Below are positions 1 through 8,070 of a stretch of DNA of 29,251 nt, one piece after another. The DNA is from Viridothelium virens. Its lineage: Eukaryota; Ascomycota; Dothideomycetes; Trypetheliales; Trypetheliaceae. The translations under genes and the position numbers were made by a program. How positions within the stretch are numbered: position 1 is the first letter of the stretch; the number at the start of each line of letters is the position of its first letter. The stretch lies in contig ML991903.1 of assembly GCA_010094025.1 (NCBI GenBank), forward strand, positions 1 to 29,251, written 5' to 3'. The notes below the pieces were generated by a model. It had not been told where the DNA came from, did not search any database, and worked only from the letters and a program-made list of their open reading frames with translations.

Positions 1-230
1 CGCCGAGGAGTGGAGGGCAGGGGGCGACGCCGAGGGAGGGGTCGATGGGGGGGAGTAGAGATACGCCGAAGAGTGAGGTGGGGAAGGGGGCCGGGGGGAA
101 TCGGAGTAAGGATAAGAAGAAGGGGGGTGGAGGGGTGGCGGCTGCGGCGGTGGAGAAGGGTGGAGAGAAGGAGGAGGATGAGGAGGGGAGGCCGGCGAAG
201 AGAGGGAAGATTACTTATGGGAGGGATTGA
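1..230 (+). CDS. 3' end of an unidentified gene (C-terminal fragment)
   Basis: An open frame (codons starting at position 3) runs in from the window edge and ends in TGA at 228-230. The visible 75 or so residues are Gly-, Lys-, Glu- and Arg-rich and of low complexity, ending in a basic motif (AKRGKITYGRD). This looks like the disordered charged tail of a nuclear or RNA-associated protein, but no domain is visible and I cannot name it. An in-frame ATG at 45 exists, but the frame is open upstream of it, so a truncated larger gene is more likely than a 61-residue one. The coding strand is strongly G-rich, like the 3' ends of other genes in this window. The next gene (minus strand) ends at 427, so the two are convergent. 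Confidence 0.45.
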   Translation, partial: PRSGGQGATPREGSMGGSRDTPKSEVGKGAGGNRSKDKKKGGGGVAAAAVEKGGEKEEDEEGRPAKRGKITYGRD

Positions 231-426
231 GGATGGGGCGTAAAGCATACTTTACTTTATATTGTGCTGGCTTAGCGTGGCGTTGGCGGGCTCTTGGAGT
301 TTGCAGTACGCGGGTACTCTACTGTTATTGGGAATACCCTCAGAAGAAGGCTACAGTGTTGATATACATAATCTATACGCATCGAGAAGGTATTCAATCA
401 AGAATTCAGCAACATACTTCTCAGTG

Positions 427-3360
427 TCAGACGATAGAGGCAAATGCCCTTTTTCTCCTTCCCTTGTCAGGTAAATCCTCAACTTCATCATCATCTTCGA
501 CGCCTCCAATTTGCTTCGACTCCAATTCCTTTTCAATCCACTTCAAGGCTGCAACATTGAAGCCGACTCTCGCTTCCTCTTCCTCCACCCATTCGAAAAA
601 TTCCTTCTGAATCTTCATCAGATCCATCTTCAGTGCTTTGGTAGCAACAATCTGCTCATGATGAGTCTTCAGCACGAAATGACAGACACCCCAAACCATC
701 TCCGGCTCCACGCGGCGCTCTAGGAAGATAGCGATAAAGGTGAAGAGTGGAGGGACGGCGGAAAAGGGAAGTACAAGGAGGGCGTCGTGAAGAGCTGGGG
801 TGGGAATCCGTGAAATCGTTTTAAGGATGTGCTCTTCGGCGGAGACATTCAAGGCCATGAGTGTTGCATTCCTTTGTGGTGGCGCGGTAGACGGGTTCAC
901 CGCTTTTTGGGAGTCATATTCGCGCATAATCTTCAGATCTTCATGCGCCATCTCGAGGGCTTCTAAAAGTCGTTCGCCATGCGTAAGCGTTGACATTGTC
1001 TGTTGTGTTGCAGCTGCAACGTCCGTTCCATTTTCAGGGTCGCCGTCGACCTCGTTGGCTCGGGCATCGCGGTCAAGAGACGTCATGAGCGTAGATTCGT
1101 ACATCTCTTCAAGCTCCCGCTCCCGTTCTTCCTCAAGGAAAATGAAGTCATCGGTGACATTCCAAACTCGTATGCTCTTGTCATGAGAAGCCGTAATTAC
1201 CTTTTCGCCTGTTCTTGAAACAGCCATAGCCCAGATTTCACCATGGTGACCAGTCAGTTTCTGTACTTGTTCGAATTTGTCGCCATCCCAGGTCTTGAGA
1301 GTTGCATCCTTACTAGCGCTGAAGAATAGGTGCGTCTCGTCTCTTTCTACTGGGTGCGGGATGAAATCGACATGCAAAATACTGTCTTGATGCGCGAAAA
1401 AAGCTTTGTGGCAATCACCAAAATCCAAACCCCAAAGCCGCACATTCTTATCAGCGCTACATGTCGCAATGAGTTTACTATCAGAAGATATTGAGATATC
1501 AAGGACCGGAAGTTTGTGCCCATAGAGATTGAGAAAAAGCTTCAATGAGTCAGCAAAGAATACTTTGACAGTATTGTCCAGGGTCGAAACAGCTAGAAGT
1601 CGAGAATCGGGAGAAAAACAAATGCTGAGGATGTCATCTGTCACTTTCAAAGTTCGATTGTGGACAAGCTTCAGTCGTGGCGTAGTCCGTGTAGTGCCAG
1701 GAATCTCTTCTTGAACGATCTTGAAATTCCAGAATTTGGCACATTTATCTGCGCTTCCTGTCACAACTGAGCGTCCATCAGGATGAACCTGTAGAGTCCA
1801 TATCGCCCCATCATGAGCCTGGAAGGAATCTAAGAGTGTGGAAGTAGCGATATCGAAAAGCTCCAGCTCGCCGGTCTTGGTGCCAATGAGTACAATCTTG
1901 TCACCGGGAAGAAAAGAGCAGCAAAGCGCTTGCCCACAGTCCAGTGTCCGCAGACAGCTTTGCGTCAGAACGTTCCAGAGTTTCAGTGACCCTGTTGAAG
2001 CTGTGACGAGCATTCTGTCGTCAGAGCTCAAAGCTATTGCTCGGATATCTGTCCGATGACCAGGAATTTCGACAGAGTAAGTCCTCTGGTATTCTGAGGG
2101 CTCTGCGCTTGCTGCTTTTTTATTACCCTCCTTAGTCGTAACCTGATACACTTCCATCTGGTTGTTCGTGGTTGCGATGACCATGTGGAGAGACTTTCTG
2201 CCTTTGCCAGCTATCCAATTGAGCGAACGGACTTTTCCACTCGTTCGCACAATAACGTCTGGGACGAAGACCTCTGTTACGTCAGCCGAAGAGATATCAG
2301 TATTTTTCGGATCTACGCCATCCTCTCCTGGTGGGATTTCTCCAGAAGCCGCAGCTTTCTCGCGCCTTCTACGCCGTTTCCTAGCAAGATGCCTTTTTAT
2401 CTCATCTTCTCCGCGAATGCGCCACACTTCCACGGCCTTCTCCGATCCGTGGACGGCAAAGTAATCCAGTCTCGGGTGAAACGTAATACCAACGGTCCTA
2501 TCTTTACCCTGTCGATGTAGATTGCCTTGCTCATGCAGATACTGTTGCCCTTTCTTTTCAGTGGTTCGAAGTGCTGCTTCTGCCAGCCCATCAAGGTCCA
2601 GAGACCAAACTTTGAGCTCTCCATCATTTCCGGCCGTGATGCAACCCCGTCCATCACTTGAAACACCAAGAGCCCAACATTCACCACTTGTTTGTGCAAC
2701 ATGAGTCTCGATGCAGTGAGGAGTTGAAATGTCCCAGATTTTAATCAAGGCGTCCTTGCTTGTCGACAGCAGGAAGCTCTCTTCAAATGACTCGTCTTCG
2801 TCTGATGAAGCCAATTCGACACCCTCATCTGAATGGGGCTCTTCGCTGAATTTTCGCCTCGTCTGGATAAATTGTATGCCTGTGATCTGATCCTTGTGTC
2901 CCCGAAGCTTGAATTCTGCAAGTTCCGAGACCAGATTCCAGATGATGATATCTGTGTCTCTGGATCCACTTGCAAGACGTGAGCCGGTCTGATCGAAAAC
3001 TAAATGCGTTATTGCAGATCGATGTCCGTTAAAACTAAGGAGCACATTTATAGTGCGGGAGTCCCATATTCTGATACTGCCATCACTATATCCAACAGCG
3101 AAAATGTCTTCTTCCGCACGGCTTCGGGAGATACTTGTCACCTCTGCACCACACTCGCTATCTCTCCATCTGTTGAGAAGTCCGCCTGTCTTGACATCCC
3201 AGCAGAGAACTTCTTCGTTTGCGCCGACATAGGCCTGACCAGCACCGGCGTCGCGAATGCCCGTAACACTTTCCGATGTTGACCAGACAACGTTTGAGAG
3301 TCCAGAGGTGACAGTCCCGAATGTTTCCGCATGCTCGTACTTTCTATATGATTTCACCAT
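427..3360 (-). CDS. DIP2: U3 snoRNP WD40 protein Dip2/Utp12 (WDR3 family)
   Basis: This intronless gene encodes 977 residues, close to the usual length of yeast Dip2/Utp12 (about 940). The N-terminus (MVKSYRKYEHAETFG) matches the family start. About 13 WD-type strand endings are visible, for example VLCWDVKT, IRIWDSRT, IKIWDIST, LKLWNVLT, VRLWGLDF and IRVWNVTD, consistent with two beta-propellers. They are followed by the helical Utp12 domain (about residues 840-945) and a short basic tail. An acidic Ser/Glu/Asp loop interrupts the first propeller near residue 190, and an RKRRRR basic patch lies near 330. In known systems the protein is part of the UTP-B subcomplex of the small-subunit processome in the nucleolus and is needed for 18S rRNA maturation. 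The start ATG at 3358-3360 is the first in frame. It is divergent from the sulfite pump gene across about 490 bp. Confidence 0.95.
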   Translation of the reverse strand: MVKSYRKYEHAETFGTVTSGLSNVVWSTSESVTGIRDAGAGQAYVGANEEVLCWDVKTGGLLNRWRDSECGAEVTSISRSRAEEDIFAVGYSDGSIRIWDSRTINVLLSFNGHRSAITHLVFDQTGSRLASGSRDTDIIIWNLVSELAEFKLRGHKDQITGIQFIQTRRKFSEEPHSDEGVELASSDEDESFEESFLLSTSKDALIKIWDISTPHCIETHVAQTSGECWALGVSSDGRGCITAGNDGELKVWSLDLDGLAEAALRTTEKKGQQYLHEQGNLHRQGKDRTVGITFHPRLDYFAVHGSEKAVEVWRIRGEDEIKRHLARKRRRRREKAAASGEIPPGEDGVDPKNTDISSADVTEVFVPDVIVRTSGKVRSLNWIAGKGRKSLHMVIATTNNQMEVYQVTTKEGNKKAASAEPSEYQRTYSVEIPGHRTDIRAIALSSDDRMLVTASTGSLKLWNVLTQSCLRTLDCGQALCCSFLPGDKIVLIGTKTGELELFDIATSTLLDSFQAHDGAIWTLQVHPDGRSVVTGSADKCAKFWNFKIVQEEIPGTTRTTPRLKLVHNRTLKVTDDILSICFSPDSRLLAVSTLDNTVKVFFADSLKLFLNLYGHKLPVLDISISSDSKLIATCSADKNVRLWGLDFGDCHKAFFAHQDSILHVDFIPHPVERDETHLFFSASKDATLKTWDGDKFEQVQKLTGHHGEIWAMAVSRTGEKVITASHDKSIRVWNVTDDFIFLEEERERELEEMYESTLMTSLDRDARANEVDGDPENGTDVAAATQQTMSTLTHGERLLEALEMAHEDLKIMREYDSQKAVNPSTAPPQRNATLMALNVSAEEHILKTISRIPTPALHDALLVLPFSAVPPLFTFIAIFLERRVEPEMVWGVCHFVLKTHHEQIVATKALKMDLMKIQKEFFEWVEEEEARVGFNVAALKWIEKELESKQIGGVEDDDEVEDLPDKGRRKRAFASIV

Positions 3361-3850
3361 GATTTAGTGAAGAACGAACTTTTCCGAAGCGAAATGTCGA
3401 CGCCCCAGCAAGTTGATGACTAAGAAGCGAGAACACTTTCCCAGAAGGCGAGATATTCCTTCTCATAATTTCTCCGCGATGACAGGATATTAGAATTTGA
3501 GAAAAGCTAACGAGACTTGGTTTTTGAAATCTAATTAGCTTTGAATCATTCTAATCATGATGAATGTGTTGTGGCGTTTTCTCATCACCATCGTAAGCAG
3601 GGTCCTCCTAGATTCTCGGGATAACATTTATCCGGGTACGGTAGAGCATGCGGTCGTGGTCGCGCGGTCGCCACTGTTCAGAGTAGCCGAGGCTGATGTG
3701 AGCATAAAATCTGGCCCACGAAGTACTAGCCTTTATTGCCGTCATAAAAGATTCTAGAATGGAACTAAAAGCCTTGTTTCCCAAAGGCAGAAAGCCTTTT
3801 CTGGGCTTCACTTACATTGCAACCAAGTGGACAAGTGAGAATGAGGAACA
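3361..3850. promoter_or_regulatory. Divergent promoter region between DIP2 and SSU1
   Basis: This 490-bp gap separates two divergently transcribed genes and must hold both promoters. A TATA-like ATAAAAG lies at about 3744-3750, some 100 bp upstream of the SSU1 start. I see no other motif that can be assigned with confidence. Small open frames here look like chance. Confidence 0.5.
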
Positions 3851-3960
3851 ATGGCGAACGAAGACCTTCAGAAGATGGCATCGAACAACCCAGCCATGAC
3901 TGCACCAGTCAGTCAATCTATTCCTTTAGAACATACACAAAATCGCCAAGCGCATCATGA
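3841..3960 (+). promoter_or_regulatory. Possible overlapping upstream ORF at the SSU1 start
   Basis: An ATG at 3841, ten bases before the SSU1 ATG and in another frame, opens a 39-codon frame ending in TGA at 3958-3960, inside the SSU1 coding region. Both ATGs have A at -3. If the transcript starts upstream of 3841, scanning ribosomes meet this ATG first and would bypass the SSU1 start. If transcription starts between the two, it is irrelevant. Only the sequence is seen; the regulatory role is inferred. Confidence 0.3.
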
Positions 3961-5206
3961 TATTGTTCAGGGATTCGACTTTACTGGCAAACAAGAAGTG
4001 AACATCTCTAGAAAGACGACATCGAAATTAACGAAGTACGACATTGGTTGGCGACGGGTCGTCCGAAACTTTACTCCATCATGGTTCTCTGTCACGATGG
4101 GAACTGGAATAGTGTCGATACTTCTCGTATCAATACCATTCCAAGGAAGCTGGCTTTACTGGCTTTCTGTCGCTTTCTTTGGTCTTAATGCAATCCTGTT
4201 CTCGGCCGCCTTTCTAGTTTCGTTTCTGCGTTACACGCTATATCCCGAAATTTGGAGGGTCATGATTGCCGACAGTACGAATTCGCTATTCCTGGGAACC
4301 ATACCTATGGGGTTTGCAACTCTGGTCGAGAGCTGGATGTCTCTGTGTTGCCCATATTGGGGTCCATGGTCCGTGACGTTCGCTTGGGTATGCTGGATGA
4401 TTGATACGGTAGCGGCCGTAGCGGTGACGGTGTCCCTCCCTACACTGCTAATGTCTCAATCTCATCAGCAATCGCTCGATCGTATCACGGCTGCACAGCT
4501 TCTGCCTGTTGCAGCCACGATCGTGGCGTCCGGCGCTGGGGCCGAGATCGCCGGACTCCTATCCAACCCTGACCATGCTCTCGGCACGCTTCTCACGTCT
4601 TATGTGATGTGGGGAATGGCAACACCATTGGCAATGACAATACTAGTGATATACTATCAGCGCCTAGCCCTCCACAAGTTACCACCAAGGGAGGTCATCG
4701 TATCTGTTTTCTTACCACTGGGTCCACTGGGCATGGGTGGCTACACAATCCTCAACTTGGGTCAGGTCGCCAGTCAGGTTTTTCCTAAGGTTCACCTCTT
4801 CGAGAGTTTGCAGCTTGCTGGAGATGTGGCCTATGTTCTTGGAATTTTCATATCCCTTATCATGTGGGGCTTTGGACTTATTTGGTTTGCTTTTGCTATT
4901 GCTACCATCTATCAATGCCGACCATTCCCTTTCAACATGGGCTGGTGGGGATTTACGTTTCCACTTGGGGTCTATGCTGCAAGCACCATCAAATTCGGCG
5001 TCATCATGCCAAGCAAGTTCTTCAAGGTCCTCGGTACCATCTTTAGCGTGGCTGTTGTATTACTTTGGTTGGTGGTAGCTGCCGGAACGGCCAGAGGCGC
5101 TTGGAGTGGTCAACTGTTCTATGCACCTTGCTTGGCGAACCTGCCCAAAGAGAAAATTGAACCGATGGAGTCTAATATCGATCACGAACGCGGAAGGGAT
5201 GAATGA
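3851..5206 (+). CDS. SSU1: SSU1-type sulfite efflux pump (TDT/SLAC1 family transporter)
   Basis: An intronless gene for 451 residues, close to yeast Ssu1 (458). After a polar, probably cytoplasmic N-terminus of about 65 residues come about ten hydrophobic segments. The family signatures FTPSWFSVTMGTGIVSILL at the first membrane span and SLFLGTIPMGFATLVE in the next spans are clear, as is AGAEIAGLL in the middle. TDT-family proteins carry anions; fungal Ssu1 exports sulfite across the plasma membrane and gives sulfite tolerance. The related malate carriers (Mae1 type) are the main alternative, but motif spacing favours Ssu1. The C-terminus is short and acidic. The start was chosen as the first ATG in this frame, with good context (A at -3, G at +4). 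An out-of-frame ATG lies ten bases upstream. It is divergent from DIP2 and convergent with the small secreted protein gene. Confidence 0.9.
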   Translation: MANEDLQKMASNNPAMTAPVSQSIPLEHTQNRQAHHDIVQGFDFTGKQEVNISRKTTSKLTKYDIGWRRVVRNFTPSWFSVTMGTGIVSILLVSIPFQGSWLYWLSVAFFGLNAILFSAAFLVSFLRYTLYPEIWRVMIADSTNSLFLGTIPMGFATLVESWMSLCCPYWGPWSVTFAWVCWMIDTVAAVAVTVSLPTLLMSQSHQQSLDRITAAQLLPVAATIVASGAGAEIAGLLSNPDHALGTLLTSYVMWGMATPLAMTILVIYYQRLALHKLPPREVIVSVFLPLGPLGMGGYTILNLGQVASQVFPKVHLFESLQLAGDVAYVLGIFISLIMWGFGLIWFAFAIATIYQCRPFPFNMGWWGFTFPLGVYAASTIKFGVIMPSKFFKVLGTIFSVAVVLLWLVVAAGTARGAWSGQLFYAPCLANLPKEKIEPMESNIDHERGRDE

Positions 5207-5583
5207 CTGAACACTGTCTTGTCCTTGTATATATTTGTACTATGATCATGTATAGAATGGCACCATGGCTTAACCCTCGTGCCAATTATTAAAATTATTC
5301 CTGCGGTGTGTGTTGAGATTCATCATTTCAAGCCTTGAAATTGTTCTGCTGATCGTAGCCTTGGGCCAAACAGAAATATTGCCAACTTTTGAGTCGAGGG
5401 TTCCATCAACTCAAGATATCGACTACTGCCCTGAACGGGAATATTGGAGTAGACGCTGCCACGACGTTGCTGTTCTTGCGACATTGAAATTGGAAGGTAG
5501 CGAAAGTTTGAGTACGGCGTGTCACCGACTGCCACCCACGACGGGACCTGAAAGGCATGCACCATCACCTTGCTACGCAAATC
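5207..5583. other. Convergent 3' region, no gene seen
   Basis: This 377-bp spacer separates the 3' ends of SSU1 (plus) and the small secreted protein gene (minus). AT-rich stretches just after the SSU1 stop (TATATATTTG near 5228, AATTATTAAAATTATT near 5284) could serve 3'-end formation. Open frames here are short and show no protein-like composition. Confidence 0.5.
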
Positions 5584-6183
5584 CTAGTGGCAGTATGATT
5601 CGGCATTGTAGTTTGAAAACGTTTGAGTGTCCTTGTGACAAGTCGGCTGAGTATTTTTGTCGTAAAGAGAGCCCTTATTCACGTCAAGTCCGCGTGGAGG
5701 ATAACGGATAATAGTTTGCGACGCAGCGGTTGGTGTAAATTTCCTCTCACAAGTGTTTTGGTCCTCGCCACCTCCCTCTTGGCTACTGCCAGTCCAGATA
5801 TCAATGCGGCGTTTTCTCTCCTTCCAGTCGTCAATGCAGTCCTGGCAGTAACCCTCGAAAATGCCATACTTCTTTAGGTAGGGGATATAGATGGTATCGC
5901 ACACGTTAAGCTCGCCAATAGCAGTGGCGATTGTCACCGGGTCGTCGTAGTCGCCGGTCCCGCCTGAAGTGGGCCCCCGGCCGGGGCACGTATAGGCCTT
6001 TCCAGCACCAGGCGGAGAGTTGTCTGGCCAGCCGAAGAAAGTCATTGTGACCATATCCATTGTTTGGCAGGTATTGTTTGTTGTTCCAGCACGAGCTAGT
6101 AGGGAACCAGTATCTCGGAGGACCATGGCTGACGTCCCTGCCGTCAGAGAGGTAAAGAGTAGAGCGAATGTTGTGTGAAGCAT
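5584..6183 (-). CDS. Small secreted cysteine-rich protein of unknown function
   Basis: A single-exon gene for 199 residues. The N-terminus (MLHTTFALLFTSLTAGTSA) is a classic signal peptide with likely cleavage near residue 19. The mature part has eight cysteines, enough for four disulfides. Recognisable stretches are TMTFFGWPDNSPPG, GGTGDYDDPVTIATA, YIPYLKKYGIFEGYC and RIDIWTGSSQ. From memory, this pattern (GWPDN, GGTGxYxDPxTxA, YxPYLKKY, DIWTG) recurs in a family of fungal secreted proteins without a settled function; some carry a doubtful polycystin or cation-channel label that I would not adopt. A role outside the cell, possibly in wall or host interaction, is inference. The start is the only ATG that gives a signal peptide. 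It is convergent with SSU1, and its promoter lies in the long spacer 6184-8070. Confidence 0.8.
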   Translation of the reverse strand: MLHTTFALLFTSLTAGTSAMVLRDTGSLLARAGTTNNTCQTMDMVTMTFFGWPDNSPPGAGKAYTCPGRGPTSGGTGDYDDPVTIATAIGELNVCDTIYIPYLKKYGIFEGYCQDCIDDWKERKRRIDIWTGSSQEGGGEDQNTCERKFTPTAASQTIIRYPPRGLDVNKGSLYDKNTQPTCHKDTQTFSNYNAESYCH

Positions 6184-8070
6184 CGTTAAAATTTCTAATT
6201 GAGCGAAAGCAGTTGGATTTTGGTTCTCTCCTGGAGAATCTGAAGAAAAAAATGGTACGAATCACTTTCACTGAGATCCTTTGATACTCTTTTGTAGTCG
6301 CTGAAATCTTTACTTACGTACGCGGTTTATGCCCACTTTGTCAAGTTGTCGAGATTACATCCCACCGGCCAATTAGTGAGCCTTGTCACACAGGCTACGT
6401 TTTGATTGTAGCTCGAAAGATCTTCAGGCATGGGTCTTACTTGAAGATATTGTGGGAAGCCATGATTGGATGACTGTGCCGTCAAGCCAAGTTTTGACAC
6501 CTCAATATCTAGGGAAGCGCTAAAGTCAGCTATTGGACTGGTCTTACACAGCGGATTGAAGAAGCAGCAAAAAGTTTGTCGATCAGCTTCCAGCGCTGCA
6601 AATACTCAGACTCTTCGGGAAGTTGTTTCAGGCCCCAAACAGCCTTGTGTAGATCGCAGATGCAAAAACTAGGTCGCATCTGGCCAATCAAGGTATATCG
6701 GTTTAAAGTTGAGCAGCAGGTGAGAACTTTCACGAATGATCTGAGGCCGGATCATACGACCGATGTAAACTTTGGCTTGTGCTGCAGCAGCAGAATCACA
6801 GGGAAGATTGACGCGATTCAGCTCAAAGGGATACAAGTTGCCAGAAGCCATCAGTGGCTGGAGTGTGTGAAGACAGAATCTCTAAGCCGTGCCTCAGGGC
6901 GTGGTAGAACGTGGCCGATATAGAGTAATGCAGATCATGTTGGGTCAAGAAGGTCAGCCTGAATTGCCCGGCTCCCGCAGGAAGAGGCGCTTCATTTGGT
7001 CTTATCACTGAGACCCTGGCGGCCCCTAAATGAACGCCATTGTATTTGCTCAGGCTGCCTGCATGGCGTATCGTGTTTCCAATGCGAGCACTTCATCGCT
7101 TCCTGATGCTGAAAGAGAAAGTGGCACTTTGCATGCGTAATGGGGGAAGGAGGAAAAGCATTGGAAGGTAATACAAGGTGGTACCTGCCGTGCCTGCCCA
7201 GGGAGGACGACAAGAGCGGAGCGTGACATCATTTGCGGCTGAGACCGACTCCTTTTGGTGGCTATCTACCACCAGTGTCTCACCCAATGTCATCATTATA
7301 TGAAATCGCTTAGCGCGGAAGGTACGAAGTGGAACTGATTCTCGCTACATATCGCTTTCCTCAATGGAAGTGCTTTCGGTAACGTTGCCCAAAGCCGTGC
7401 TCGGGTCTTTGGTGGTTCAACAATGACCCCACTTCGCTCGTCTAGAGTATTGGGATACTTGGATCGTGGTTCACATTCCAGTATTGACATCTCGCGTAGC
7501 ATCATCTACTGTTGACCCGAACACCTGGCTCTGGCTGCTTGAGGCATCTTCGGAGAACTGGTGAGCATTAAGATGGAGATGGGAGAATACTTCAACCGGC
7601 ACAGCGATGCAAAGCGATCGGACCTTAGCCAAGCTAGCATAACCTCACGGAAAAAGCTCGTCTTTCGCGTTCTCAGCAAGCCCCGACTATTTTGAAACCC
7701 ATGCTCCACCAGGAAGTTGATACTCTAATCCAGTTTAGGAAAGATAAAGTGCTCCTCTGTTTGCTGAGGTCCGTCTGGACAAAGACGCTGTTCTCCATGG
7801 CTTCGGAGGTGGCGTGTTCGTGTCCGGCACTGCTCCATGGCAGGAGCAACAGCTTAGGATCTCTGCATTTTGATTATGAGTAGAGAATAAAGGCATGGTT
7901 TCGCTATGGCATTTGATGGAATGTTATATTGTACCTGGCGTGCCAGGAATGCAGACCTCATAACAACGCGCGATATCTCTCAACCCGCCTTGATTTCATG
8001 ATCTCTCACCAGAATTTCTTTCAATGCCCAAGATTTCTTCAAAAGTAATTGAATTGATGACATAGGGACC
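6184..8070. other. Long gene-poor spacer between two secreted-protein genes
   Basis: These 1.9 kb hold the divergent promoters of the small secreted protein gene (minus) and the GH16 gene (plus). No open frame longer than about 90 codons is convincing. Minus-strand frames between about 6530 and 7230 read somewhat protein-like but shift frame and lack a supported splice pattern, so a decayed gene or a non-coding transcript is possible. A two-codon upstream ORF (ATG at 8057, TAG at 8063) sits five bases before the GH16 start. I see no tRNA, satellite or transposon ends. Confidence 0.5.

Noticed and set aside
6530-7232. Minus-strand fragments such as LHKAVWGLKQLPEESEYL
   Set aside because: Frames change without supported splice sites and no family is recognised. 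Noted as a possible relic, not called.
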